Of a stretch of DNA of 64,000 nt, positions 8,346 to 16,464 are shown piece by piece. The stretch is from Nitrospirota bacterium (GTDB taxonomy: Bacteria; JACPQY01), in assembly GCA_016190245.1 (NCBI GenBank), contig JACPQY010000048.1, positions 32,969 through 96,968 on the forward strand, written 5' to 3'. Both the position numbers and the translations under genes were made by a program. Numbering within the stretch: position 1 is the stretch's first letter; every line of letters starts with the position of its first letter. The notes beneath the pieces were generated by a model. It did no database searches. It worked only from the letters and a program-made list of their open reading frames with translations, and had not been told where the DNA came from.

Positions 8346-8657
8346 ATGCCCAGCCGAGAGGAGATTCTAGAGTCGCTTAAGAGTGTTTTCGATCCTGAGA
8401 TCCCGGTGAACGTAGTGGATCTCGGGCTCATCTACGATGTAGAAGTCGGCGGAGAGGCGGCGGCGGATGTACACGTGAAAATGACCATGACGGCGGCGAA
8501 TTGTCCGGCCGCCCAGATGATTCCCGGCATGGTCCAAGAGGTCGCGCAGAACGTGCCGGGCGTCCGCCGTGTGGATGTCGAGGTGGTGTGGGACCCGCCG
8601 TGGGGCCCCGCGCGGATCAGTCCCGAGGGCCGGCGGATCCTCGGGATCGAGGACTGA
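8346..8657 (+). CDS. DUF59/MIP18-family iron-sulfur assembly protein (SufT/PaaD-like)
   Basis: A 103-residue protein of the DUF59 family. It shows the family core FDPEIPVNVVDLGLIYDV and the MTMTAANCPAAQMIP segment with the conserved Cys. Its C-terminal VVWDPPWGPARISPEGRRILG is typical of SufT-like members, which help mature Fe-S proteins. ATG 8346 is preceded by GAAGGAGA. It is followed 13 bases after its stop by a TPR gene, so the two are probably co-transcribed. The window has clear Fe-S clients (HemW), but no suf operon is present here. Confidence 0.88.
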   Translation: MPSREEILESLKSVFDPEIPVNVVDLGLIYDVEVGGEAAADVHVKMTMTAANCPAAQMIPGMVQEVAQNVPGVRRVDVEVVWDPPWGPARISPEGRRILGIED

Positions 8658-8670
8658 GAGTTCGCCGTTC

Positions 8671-9030
8671 GTGCCCGGAGCAGCGACACGGGACGAATTC
8701 TACCTCCAGGGGATGGAACTGCTAATGGAAGATCGGTTCGACGAGGCGGCGGACCGATTCAAGGGGGCGCTCGAACTCCGTCCGGATGACCCCGAAGTGC
8801 TCGAGGGACTGACACAGGCCAGTCTGGGCAGGCACGACTTGGCCGGGGCGCTCGAGTGGGCGAAGCGCTGGACGGCGGCTGATCCGGAGGCCGTGCTCCC
8901 GCACACGAATCTCTCTATCATTTATCAGAAGATGGGTCGGATCGAGGACGCGGAGAGGGAGGGCGCCGTCGCGCGGACTCTCGGCTGGAAGCAGGAGTTG
9001 CGCGAACAGAAGCAGGCCGGTCAGGGTTGA
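8671..9030 (+). CDS. TPR-repeat protein
   Basis: A 119-residue soluble protein built of about three tetratricopeptide repeats (FYLQGMELLMEDRFDEAADRF; ALEWAKRWTAADPEAVLPHTN; YQKMGRIEDAEREGAVARTL). No signal peptide. GTG 8671 is used because the longer open frame lies over the DUF59 gene. The repeats imply a protein-binding role, perhaps with the DUF59 product; this is inference from neighbourhood only. Confidence 0.75.
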   Translation: MPGAATRDEFYLQGMELLMEDRFDEAADRFKGALELRPDDPEVLEGLTQASLGRHDLAGALEWAKRWTAADPEAVLPHTNLSIIYQKMGRIEDAEREGAVARTLGWKQELREQKQAGQG

Positions 9031-9839
9031 GTAGGCGCTGAGATTCGGGCCGACCCGAGCGCAGACCTGCCGGTGCAGCGGACCCAGCGGTTCGCCACGA
9101 TCCGGACGAGTTCGGGCGAGGAGGCGAGGGGAGGACTCATTCGAATAGAGACCGCGCGGTTGCGGCTGGAATAGGTTCGGCATGCGCGGCGGATCGCGCC
9201 CAGGAGTCGGCCCCGGAAAAGGATCAGGGGGACTACGCGAATCGAGGGGGCGTTTTCGCGGAGAGCGCAGTCAAGTGCCTGAGTGAGGGACGGACGACCG
9301 CGGACGATGAAGCAGGCGCGGACCACTGTGGGAGAGATGCGTCCCTGAAGCGCGCGGGCGAGTCGGCCCGCGGCGGCGGTGGTCCCTCGCTGTGTGCTGC
9401 CGTGCGCCGGGAGGAGAATCACCGTTCGCGCGCCGCGGGCAGAGGGATGTGAGCACGAACCGGTCACGAGTTGCAAGAGATCCCTTCCGGCGCCGATCGG
9501 CGGAGAAAGGATGAAGCGTGTTCGTCCCCGGGCTGGACCAAGCTTCCGCAGGGCGCGCGGGATATCCCGCACCACGTGGGTGCCCGGCAGGAGAAGGACG
9601 GGCACGACGAGGACGCTCGGCACCCCATCACGCAGGAGCTTCTGAGCCACCTTGGAGAGGGGTGGGCCGCCAGGAGCCAGCCGTGCGAGCGCCACGCGCA
9701 CACCCGGCAGGGCGCGGCGAACCCGCCGGACGAGGCCGCGATGCTCCGCCTGCCCCAACGCCTCTCGGGTGCCGTGGACGATGAGGAGGAGCGCGGGCTG
9801 CGAGGGGTGGCTGCTCAGACTCTTGCCCCGGAGGCCCAC
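9021..9839 (-). CDS. CbiX-like sirohydrochlorin chelatase, two-domain
   Basis: About 272 residues with two CbiX/SirB half-domains. The first has LLLIVHGTREALG and PVLLLPGTHVVRDIP. The second has VILLPAHGSTQRGTTAAA. The histidine in each HGT/HGS motif is the expected metal-insertion residue. Members put Co or Fe into sirohydrochlorin for cobalamin or sirohaem, but no other tetrapyrrole gene is beside it. The start is GTG 9839 with GGGGAAGCAGG before it; the longer frame to 9929 has a low-complexity serine tail and overlaps the preceding gene's end. Its 3' end overlaps the TPR gene tail-to-tail by 10 bases. Confidence 0.8.
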   Translation of the reverse strand: MGLRGKSLSSHPSQPALLLIVHGTREALGQAEHRGLVRRVRRALPGVRVALARLAPGGPPLSKVAQKLLRDGVPSVLVVPVLLLPGTHVVRDIPRALRKLGPARGRTRFILSPPIGAGRDLLQLVTGSCSHPSARGARTVILLPAHGSTQRGTTAAAGRLARALQGRISPTVVRACFIVRGRPSLTQALDCALRENAPSIRVVPLILFRGRLLGAIRRACRTYSSRNRAVSIRMSPPLASSPELVRIVANRWVRCTGRSALGSARISAPTQP

Positions 9840-9864
9840 CCCTGCTTCCCCGCGCAAGAAGCGA

Positions 9865-10674
9865 CTACTCGATGATGTAGCGGACGAAATCGTCCTGCCG
9901 GGACTTCTTTCCAGTCTTGCCCTCCGCATGGTCTCGTGCGAGGTCCCGCGCCAGGCGGAAATTCTCCGTGTCGAAGAGGCTGCTGAGATAGAAGATGTAT
10001 CCGAGGCTCGATGCGGCGCGCTCGGCGCGGTAGGTCTCGTTCACCGAGTAGATCGTGGTGACCGGCCCGAACCAGACGGCGCCATCGTACTTGAAAGGCA
10101 TGCCCACTTTTTGCCCCGCGTACACGGGGGTGAGCGTGAATCGTGTCAGGGCTGCGGAGGGAGGGCCGTGGGTCTTTTCGAGAAGACGGCCGGCCTCTTC
10201 CCAATCTCCCGGCGAGAGCGGAAACCAGTATCCTGTGAGGCGGTCGCCAAGGAACGTGACGTACTCGTCAAAGCCTCCGACGCGGAAAACCTTGATCTCC
10301 CGCTCGGGAATCGCATCGGTCACCGGTTGGACCGATTCCTCCAATGCCTCCGCTTGGCGCGTGGGGGAGCCGTACCAGATCCAGAACGCTTGTTCGAGGG
10401 GGCGCCCGCAAAAGAGTCGGCAGAGGACCGTCGGCGACGTCGGCTCCCCCCACCTCACGAAGCGGTCGCCGGTGGCGTAGATCCGCCCGAAGCTCGGCAG
10501 GCTGAGAACGTGCAGGACCTCCTGCGGGCTCATCCCCCAGCGCAGGTCCTTGTAGCCCTCGATGAGGACGGCAGGGCGGTGCGCGTCCAGCGCCAGGCTC
10601 GGGGTTCCACCATCCTTCTCGCAGGCCGCCAGTGAAGCGGTGATCAGAACGAGGAAGCGGGACCCGTTGCGCAC
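9865..10674 (-). CDS. Hypothetical lipoprotein
   Basis: A 269-residue predicted lipoprotein. From GTG 10674 the N-terminus reads RNGSRFLVLITASLAAC, a short charged region, hydrophobic stretch and lipobox (LAAC), followed by EKDGG. The mature part begins with a segment like DLRWGMSPQEVLHVL, seen in periplasmic proteins of unknown function. The rest is mixed alpha/beta without a motif I can name. The longer open frame toward 11019 is rejected because it would lie over another gene and lose the lipobox. I do not recognise the family. Confidence 0.7.
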   Translation of the reverse strand: MRNGSRFLVLITASLAACEKDGGTPSLALDAHRPAVLIEGYKDLRWGMSPQEVLHVLSLPSFGRIYATGDRFVRWGEPTSPTVLCRLFCGRPLEQAFWIWYGSPTRQAEALEESVQPVTDAIPEREIKVFRVGGFDEYVTFLGDRLTGYWFPLSPGDWEEAGRLLEKTHGPPSAALTRFTLTPVYAGQKVGMPFKYDGAVWFGPVTTIYSVNETYRAERAASSLGYIFYLSSLFDTENFRLARDLARDHAEGKTGKKSRQDDFVRYIIE

Positions 10675-10740
10675 GGTGATCTCGCGATGATAGCAGAGGA
10701 TGGTGGAGGAGGGAAAAAGGGGTAGAATGGCTGGACGTCG

Positions 10741-11004
10741 ATGAAGCTCGGCCTCAAGCAGATGCTTCCGTTCGAGAAGAACAGGGAGATTCTTACAGCG
10801 CTCATTCGCGCCCATCCCGAGCAGCTTCCGCAGATCGTCGAGACCTTGAGGACGCTCCGCTGGGAGGGGCCCAAGCGCGAGGACTTGTACCGGCTGATTT
10901 CCTACGCCCAGGAACTGGAGCGGACGGGGACGATCACGACGCAGATGGACCGGGACATCGAGTCCATGCGGCGGGCGTTCATTTCCGAGAGGAAGAAGCC
11001 CTAG
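10741..11004 (+). CDS. Small hypothetical protein, 87 aa
   Basis: An 87-residue charged, helical protein (KLGLKQMLPFEKNREILTAL, then a segment ending ERTGTITTQMDRDIESM). No known motif; the Lys/Glu/Arg pattern suggests a soluble helical bundle. A TAGAAT box sits 12 bases upstream of ATG 10741. Its stop codon TAG (11002-11004) lies inside the left end of a palindromic element, so the C-terminus may have been set by that insertion. Function unknown. Confidence 0.6.
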   Translation: MKLGLKQMLPFEKNREILTALIRAHPEQLPQIVETLRTLRWEGPKREDLYRLISYAQELERTGTITTQMDRDIESMRRAFISERKKP

Positions 11005-11165
11005 TACCATGTTGCGCATGTTCTTGAGCAGATCGAAAACCCGGATCCGGCGGCAACATGGTACATACGCCCCGCCCCCATTTGGACACAGGCTTTTGAG
11101 AGCGGGGCTACCGTACCGCGCCTTTGCTCGAAACTGCTCAAAGATTTCTTCAACGCGGTACTAGG
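11000..11165. repeat. 166-bp inverted-repeat (MITE-like) element upstream of dnaX
   Basis: It begins CCTAGTACC (11000-11008) and ends GGTACTAGG (11157-11165), a perfect 9-bp terminal inverted repeat. The pairing continues imperfectly for about 38 bases (both arms contain TTGAGCAG and TCGA). A second, perfect 12-bp inverted repeat, GTACCATGTTGC/GCAACATGGTAC (11004-11015 and 11053-11064), is nested in the left half. It has no coding capacity. The element fills the gap between the 87-aa gene and dnaX. Confidence 0.7.
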
Positions 11166-11180
11166 AATCGGGCAACGGGG

Positions 11181-12890
11181 ATGGCGTACCAAGTTCTTGC
11201 CCGCCGGTGGAGGCCTTCTCGACTCGAAGAGGTGGTGGGGCAGGAGCACGTCGTCCGCGCGTTGCGGGGAGCGCTGGCGTCGCAGCGAATGCCGCATGCG
11301 CTCCTTTTCTGCGGGCCACGGGGGGTGGGGAAGACCACGTTGGCGCGCCTCGTGGCCAAATCGCTCAACTGCGCGAAGGGTCCTACGCCGGAGCCGTGTC
11401 TCAAGTGCGGGCCCTGCACGGAGATTCCCACCGGCATGTGCGTGGACGTTCTCGAAATCGACGGCGCCTCCCACACGAGCGTGGACGAGGTGCGGCAGAT
11501 CATCGAGGCCGTGCCCTACGCCCCATCGTCCTGCCGATTCAAAGTCTATGTCATTGACGAGGTCCACATGCTTTCCCTCAGCGCCTTCAACGCCTTGCTC
11601 AAGACGCTGGAGGAACCGCCGGCGCACGTGGTCTTCATCTTCGCCACCACGGACCCGCGCCGGATACCTCCCACCGTCATCGGCCGGTGCCAGAGGTTCG
11701 ATTTCTTGCGGATATCGCATGAGGCGATCGTCGAGAAGCTTGGCCGGATGGTCGCGGCCGACGGTCTCCCCCTTTCGGAGGCCGCCCTGCACGCTATCGC
11801 GCGCTTCTCGGAGGGGAGTCTGCGCGACGCCGAGGTCCTCCTCGATCAGCTCCTCAACGCAGCGGGCGTGCGCGGGCGGGACGCCAAGGGAAAGCCAGAG
11901 AAGGGAGACTCCGCCCCCATCACGGCCGAACAGGTGGCGGAGTTCCTCGGCCGCCCCTCCTCGGACGGGTTGTGGACGATTTTGAACCGTCTCATCGAGC
12001 GGGACGGCGCGGGCGCGCTGCAGGCTTTTCATCGCCTCTATGAGGGAGGTTGCGACCCCGCGATTGCGGTTCGGGCCCTTCTGAACGAGGTTCACGCGCT
12101 TCTCGTCTGCCGGATGACGGGGGAGCAGGCCGCGCGCATCCTCCGGCGGACGGCGGACGACATGACCCCGCTAACTCAGCGCGCCCAGACTTCCAGCGAT
12201 GCCGATTTGATTCAGACCTCCGAAACTCTCATCCAGGCGTGCGAGTTGGCCGAGCAGTCGGCCGATCCCTATGTGGTAGTGACGACCTACCTGGCCAAGA
12301 TCGCCATGCTGCCGCGACTGATGGATGTGGGACCGATTTTGAAGAAACTGGACACGATTGCGGCGGGTGGCGCGACGGGCTTCGGCATGGCGGGTGTTTC
12401 GAATCCCCCCCCCGGCCACGTCTCTCCGCCGGTCCCACCGATGGGCGGGCGGGGTGGTGGACTGGCTCCCGTCGAGGAGAAGGGGAGGGCGGCAGGGGGC
12501 GCCGTGCTTGGCAGTAGTGACCGTGCGGTGGACACCGGGAGCGCGCACCCGCCCGGATCGGTGGCCACGAGCGCTGCGGCTGGGTCTTTCGCCGAATTCG
12601 TTCACCAGCGCAGTCCGATGGTGGGGTCCTTCCTGCGACAAGTCAGCATCGGCCGGGAGGGCTCGCGGCTCGTACTCCGTCCCAGCTCGAGCGACACCGG
12701 CGCGCTCCATTTCCTCGAGGACAAGATTGCCGACCTGCGGGCCTGGGCCGCGGATCACTACGGGGAGCCTCTGGAGGTGGCTCTCGAAACCGAGCCGGGA
12801 GCGGGTGGTCATCCTGGAGGGGCCTCAAACATCGAGACGCACCCCATGTACGGCGAGTTCGTCCGAGTCTTTCAGCCCGATCGGGAATGA
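11181..12890 (+). CDS. dnaX: DNA polymerase III subunits gamma/tau
   Basis: A 569-residue clamp-loader ATPase. It begins MAYQVLARRWRP, the standard DnaX N-terminus, then Walker A GPRGVGKTT (about residue 48) and four zinc-binding cysteines in the segment CAKGPTPEPCLKCGPC. Walker B is VIDEVHML, and sensor 1 lies in IFATTDPRRIPPTVIGRCQRF. A Pro/Gly-rich linker about residues 400-480 precedes a short C-terminal domain. I see no obvious A-rich frameshift site, so a separate gamma form is not predicted. ATG 11181 lies 16 bases after the inverted-repeat element. It heads the conserved dnaX-ybaB-recR cluster. Confidence 0.96.
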   Translation: MAYQVLARRWRPSRLEEVVGQEHVVRALRGALASQRMPHALLFCGPRGVGKTTLARLVAKSLNCAKGPTPEPCLKCGPCTEIPTGMCVDVLEIDGASHTSVDEVRQIIEAVPYAPSSCRFKVYVIDEVHMLSLSAFNALLKTLEEPPAHVVFIFATTDPRRIPPTVIGRCQRFDFLRISHEAIVEKLGRMVAADGLPLSEAALHAIARFSEGSLRDAEVLLDQLLNAAGVRGRDAKGKPEKGDSAPITAEQVAEFLGRPSSDGLWTILNRLIERDGAGALQAFHRLYEGGCDPAIAVRALLNEVHALLVCRMTGEQAARILRRTADDMTPLTQRAQTSSDADLIQTSETLIQACELAEQSADPYVVVTTYLAKIAMLPRLMDVGPILKKLDTIAAGGATGFGMAGVSNPPPGHVSPPVPPMGGRGGGLAPVEEKGRAAGGAVLGSSDRAVDTGSAHPPGSVATSAAAGSFAEFVHQRSPMVGSFLRQVSIGREGSRLVLRPSSSDTGALHFLEDKIADLRAWAADHYGEPLEVALETEPGAGGHPGGASNIETHPMYGEFVRVFQPDRE

Positions 12891-12905
12891 GATAGGATCG
12901 AAGCG

Positions 12906-13241
12906 ATGTCAAACGAGCGAAGCGTGGACATGCGGCAGTTGCTGGGCCAGTTTCAGAGCGCGCAGGCGCGTCTGAAGGGTGTTCAGGAACGGCTCGCGGG
13001 ACGCCAGTTGTCCGTGCAGACCGGCGGGGGGCTTGTCGAGGTGGTGATCAACGGCCGTTTCGAGATCGTGAGCCTCCGGGTTGACCCCGAGCTCGTCCGG
13101 GGGGGGGATTCGACCCTGATGCGTGAGCTCATTGTGAGCGGGGTCAACGAGGCGATCCGTCGCTGCCAGCAGATGATCGGCGAGGAGGTGTCGCGCGAGG
13201 CGGCAGGGATCGTCCTGGGTGCGGGCCCGAGCGAGGCGTGA
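12906..13241 (+). CDS. YbaB/EbfC family nucleoid-associated protein
   Basis: 111 residues, the usual size for this dimeric DNA-binding family. It shows the LLGQFQSAQARLKGVQERLA helix, then VQTGGGLVEVVINGRFEIVSL and a C-terminal helix with NEAIRRCQQMIGEE. Its place between dnaX and recR is conserved across bacteria and supports the call. A TAGGAT box (12893-12898) sits 7 bases before ATG 12906, so it may also have its own very short-leader transcript. Confidence 0.93.
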   Translation: MSNERSVDMRQLLGQFQSAQARLKGVQERLAGRQLSVQTGGGLVEVVINGRFEIVSLRVDPELVRGGDSTLMRELIVSGVNEAIRRCQQMIGEEVSREAAGIVLGAGPSEA

Positions 13242-13255
13242 TCCCCGGGTGAAGC

Positions 13256-13870
13256 ATGGCTGCGGTGAAAGATCCCCTTCGTCTGCTGGTGGAACTCCTT
13301 CAGAAGGTCCCGGGCATGGGCGAGAAATCCGCTACCCGCATGGCGTATCACTTCATGAAAGCGCCCGCGCAGGAGGTGCTCGGCCTTGCGGAGGCGCTCC
13401 GGCGGCTCAAGGCGGAGATGAGAGAGTGCGAGGAGTGTTGCGATGTTTCGTTCAGGTCCCCTTGCGAAACGTGCGCCAATCCCAAGCGTGATCCGGCCGT
13501 CATCTGCGTGGTGGCGGATTCCTCTCACATCAAACCCCTCGAGCGGAGCGGGGCGTACGCTGGCGTTTACCACGTGCTTCACGGGACGCTCTCGCCGATG
13601 GAGAATGTGGGGCCGGAGCAGCTACGGATCGCCCCGTTGCTTCGGAGGATCGAAGGGCGGCCCGTGTGCGAGGTGATCCTGGCGATCAATCCGACGATGG
13701 AAGGCGAGACGACGATGCTCTACCTCATGGATCTCCTGAAGGACCGCGGCCTCCGTGTCACGAAGCTGCCCGTCGGTCTGGCGCTCGGCTCTGACATCGA
13801 GTACACCGACCACGAGACGCTCGGCAAGGCACTCCGCGACCGGGTGCAGGTGTCTTCGCGCGCGACGTGA
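13256..13870 (+). CDS. recR: Recombination protein RecR
   Basis: A 204-residue RecFOR-pathway protein. The N-terminal helix-hairpin-helix has KVPGMGEKSATRMAYH. The Cys4 zinc finger is CEECCDVSFRSPCETC. The Toprim domain starts ICVVADSSHIKPLE and includes HVLHGTLSPMENVGPEQL. Full length. It follows ybaB by 14 bases and is followed closely by ruvX, so the cluster is probably one transcript. It helps load RecA at gaps. Confidence 0.96.
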   Translation: MAAVKDPLRLLVELLQKVPGMGEKSATRMAYHFMKAPAQEVLGLAEALRRLKAEMRECEECCDVSFRSPCETCANPKRDPAVICVVADSSHIKPLERSGAYAGVYHVLHGTLSPMENVGPEQLRIAPLLRRIEGRPVCEVILAINPTMEGETTMLYLMDLLKDRGLRVTKLPVGLALGSDIEYTDHETLGKALRDRVQVSSRAT

Positions 13871-13883
13871 TGCGGCCGACGCG

Positions 13884-14315
13884 ATGAGACTGATGGCCCT
13901 CGACGTGGGCGATCGTCGGATCGGCGTGGCGCTGAGCGACGAGCTGGCCACGGTCTCTTCGCCGCTTTGCACGCTGGACAGGGGCGATGACGGCGAGGCG
14001 TTGCGGGAGATCCTGCGGGTGATCCGGGAGAAGGGCGTGGGCGAGGTCATCGTAGGGGTGCCCTACGGGATGGACGGTACGCCGGGTGTCCAGGCCCGGA
14101 AGGTGCTGCGTTTTGCGGATCGGCTGCAAGACGAACTCGGCACAAGGGTGACGTTGTGGGATGAATCCTTCAGCACCCGTGAAGCGGAGCGCCTGCCGAA
14201 GACCCGCCGTGGAAAATCGCGGGGGCAGAAGGCGCGCCTTGACCGGCGCGCCGCGGCGTTCATCCTTCAGGAGGTTCTTGAGACCCGCAGGCGGGAGGCC
14301 GGCCCCGGCGGGTGA
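13884..14315 (+). CDS. ruvX: RuvX/YqgF family RNase H-fold resolvase
   Basis: A 143-residue YqgF protein. Acidic active-site residues are seen in ALDVGDRRIGVALSD, VIVGVPYGMDG, and near the C-terminus in RLDRRAAAFILQEVL. The family is linked to pre-16S rRNA processing and Holliday-junction cleavage. ATG 13884 is chosen; the longer frame overlaps recR without homology. A 10-G run at 14329-14338 separates it from mltG. Confidence 0.92.
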   Translation: MRLMALDVGDRRIGVALSDELATVSSPLCTLDRGDDGEALREILRVIREKGVGEVIVGVPYGMDGTPGVQARKVLRFADRLQDELGTRVTLWDESFSTREAERLPKTRRGKSRGQKARLDRRAAAFILQEVLETRRREAGPGG

Positions 14316-14360
14316 AGCCGAGCCCCTCGGGGGGGGGGCGCGCGGCGCATCGGAGGCAGG

Positions 14361-15443
14361 ATGCCCGAACCAGAACAGGCTGTACCTGTGGCACGCAAAC
14401 GGAAGCGTCGCTGGGGTCGTCTCACGATCTATGCAGCGCTTCTCCTCTTCCTCTTTGGGGCAGGCTTTCTCTCTGCCCAGTGGTTGCCCTATCTCCTGTT
14501 CCCGGCCAACGAATCGGTGGGGGAGATGATGTTCCGTGTCCAATGGGGCGAGTCGCTCGATCAGGTGGCGCACCGCCTCCACGAGGATGGCTTGGTCCAG
14601 CAACCATACCGCTTCGTGCGACTCGCGCGGTACCTCGGCGTCTCGCGCAAGATGCAGGCCGGGGCGTACATGCTCAGCGGCCGGATGACGCCGCTCCAGA
14701 TCTTGGACCACCTGACGACCGGTCGTGTGGTGCGTTTCAAGGTGACGGTTCCCGAGGGGTACAACCTCTACCAAATTGCGCGACTGCTGGAAGATGGCGA
14801 CGTCGTCCCTGCCGAGGATTTCCTCACGGCGGTGCGCGACCCGAGGCTGCTGGTGGAGTTGGGGATCGAAGGTGATACCGCCGAAGGGTACTTGTATCCC
14901 GAGACCTACGTTTTCAGCTCGTCCCTCACGGCGCCGCGCGTCGTACGCATGATGGTGGAGCAGTTTCGCGTCGTCTATGATGAGGGTGTGGCGACGAAGG
15001 CCCGGCAGTTGGGGATGACCCAGCGGGAAGTGGTGACGCTTGCTTCGCTGATCGAGAAGGAGTCCTCCGTCCCCGAGGAGCTTCCACTCGTCTCAGCGGT
15101 GTTCCACAACCGGCTCAGGATCCGGATGCGGCTGCAGAGCGATCCAACCGTGATCTACGGTCTGTTGCCGGACTTCAACGGTAATCTGACCCGCGCGCAC
15201 CTTGAGATGGACGGCCCCTACAATACCTACACGCGTTCGGGGCTCCCCCCCGGCCCGATCGCCAATCCCGGCCGGGAGGCTCTCATTGCCGCGCTCTATC
15301 CTGCGCATGCGAATGTTCTCTACTTCGTGTCGCGAAACGACGGGACGCACATCTTCTCATCGGATCTCAAGTCGCACAGTCGAAACGTCTGGAAGTACCA
15401 GCGCAACAACCCCGGCCAGGCCGAGGCGTTGGGGGTGAGATGA
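14361..15443 (+). CDS. mltG: Endolytic murein transglycosylase MltG
   Basis: A 360-residue YceG-family membrane-bound transglycosylase that cuts nascent peptidoglycan. It has a basic N-terminus (RKRKRRWGR) and one membrane helix about residues 24-42. A LysM-like segment follows, then the catalytic domain with the diagnostic VTLASLIEKESSVPEELPLV (catalytic Glu) and RLQSDPTVIYGL and GLPPGPIANPG motifs. ATG 14361 follows GGAGG. The ruvX-mltG adjacency is common. Confidence 0.95.
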   Translation: MPEPEQAVPVARKRKRRWGRLTIYAALLLFLFGAGFLSAQWLPYLLFPANESVGEMMFRVQWGESLDQVAHRLHEDGLVQQPYRFVRLARYLGVSRKMQAGAYMLSGRMTPLQILDHLTTGRVVRFKVTVPEGYNLYQIARLLEDGDVVPAEDFLTAVRDPRLLVELGIEGDTAEGYLYPETYVFSSSLTAPRVVRMMVEQFRVVYDEGVATKARQLGMTQREVVTLASLIEKESSVPEELPLVSAVFHNRLRIRMRLQSDPTVIYGLLPDFNGNLTRAHLEMDGPYNTYTRSGLPPGPIANPGREALIAALYPAHANVLYFVSRNDGTHIFSSDLKSHSRNVWKYQRNNPGQAEALGVR

Positions 15444-15516
15444 CCCCGCCACCTCGACCGGCTTCCTCGCGGCCGAAGAGCAGCAGCAGCTTCAGGCGAC
15501 CGCTCGAGGTGGAGGG

Positions 15517-16455
15517 GTGAGGGTCCTGATCACAGGTGTGGCCGGTTTCATCGGATCACACTTGGCGGAAGACGCGTTGCACAGTGGGGACGAAGTGATC
15601 GGGGTAGACTGTTTCACGCCGTTCTATGACCGTTCCTACAAGGAGAGGAACGCAGCGGTCCTCAGCGGACGAAAGGGTTTCACGTTTCTCCAGCAGGATC
15701 TGAGCGAGGCTGACTTGGGTCCGGTTCTCGAAAGTGTGGAGACAGTGTTTCATCTCTCGGCCCAGGCGGGTGTCAGGTCCAGTTGGGGGGCGCAGTTCTC
15801 GGACTACACGCGGCACAATGTGACGGTCACCCAGCGGCTCCTCGAAGCATCCAAGGGCAGGGGGTTGAGGAAGTTTGTGTATGCGTCCAGTTCATCGGTG
15901 TATGGGGAACCGGGCGTGTACCCCCTCGTCGAAGATATGGCCTGCCGACCCATCTCGCCCTACGGCGTGACCAAGCTCGCGGCCGAACACTTGTGCATGC
16001 TGTATCACCGTTCCTACGGGGTCCCGTGCGTGGCCCTGCGCTATTTCACGGTGTATGGACCGCGGCAGCGCCCGGATATGGCGTTCCATAGGATGATCCG
16101 CGCGGCGCTGGATGGGAAGCCGTTCCCGCTTTACGGCGACGGGCGGCAAACCCGCGACTTCACGTTTGTGGCCGATGCCGTGAAGGCCACGCGCGCGGCT
16201 GCCGACGCGCCTGCGGGCGAGGTGCTAAACGTGGGCGGTGGCAGCCGGGTGACGATGCTCGATGTGGTCGAGACGCTCCGCTCGATCGCAGACCGGCCCC
16301 TCCGCATTCAGGAAGAGGAACCCCAGAAGGGGGACGTCCGCCACACCTGGGCGGACCTCACGCGCGCCCGGCGCCACCTCAACTATACCCCTTCGGTTGG
16401 CCTGAAAGATGGCCTCCAGGCGGAGTGGGCGTGGCTGAAGTCGGTTCCTCGCTGA
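15517..16455 (+). CDS. NAD-dependent sugar-nucleotide epimerase (UDP-glucuronate 4-epimerase-like)
   Basis: A 312-residue extended short-chain dehydrogenase/reductase. It has a Rossmann motif, GVAGFIGSH, at the N-terminus and the catalytic YGVTK triad (SSSSVYGEPG, then YGVTKLAAEH). RYFTVYGPRQRPDMAFHRMI is like UDP-glucuronate or UDP-glucose 4-epimerases. GTG start with GGAGG just upstream. Exact sugar uncertain. It would supply precursors for surface polysaccharide. It ends 9 bases from the opposing pntB. Confidence 0.88.
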   Translation: MRVLITGVAGFIGSHLAEDALHSGDEVIGVDCFTPFYDRSYKERNAAVLSGRKGFTFLQQDLSEADLGPVLESVETVFHLSAQAGVRSSWGAQFSDYTRHNVTVTQRLLEASKGRGLRKFVYASSSSVYGEPGVYPLVEDMACRPISPYGVTKLAAEHLCMLYHRSYGVPCVALRYFTVYGPRQRPDMAFHRMIRAALDGKPFPLYGDGRQTRDFTFVADAVKATRAAADAPAGEVLNVGGGSRVTMLDVVETLRSIADRPLRIQEEEPQKGDVRHTWADLTRARRHLNYTPSVGLKDGLQAEWAWLKSVPR

Positions 16456-16464
16456 GCCCCGCGG

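Noticed and set aside
9840..9929. N-terminal extension of the CbiX-like protein
   Set aside because: Its serine/arginine-rich sequence is the antisense of nothing conserved but overlaps the end of the lipoprotein gene; homology begins after GTG 9839.
10675..11019. N-terminal extension of the lipoprotein frame
   Set aside because: It lies opposite the 87-aa gene and would bury a good lipoprotein signal inside the protein.
11000..11165. Signal-recognition-particle RNA upstream of dnaX, a place where it is sometimes found
   Set aside because: The conserved GGAAGGAAGCAGC-like apical motif is missing; the structure is better explained as a terminal-inverted-repeat element.
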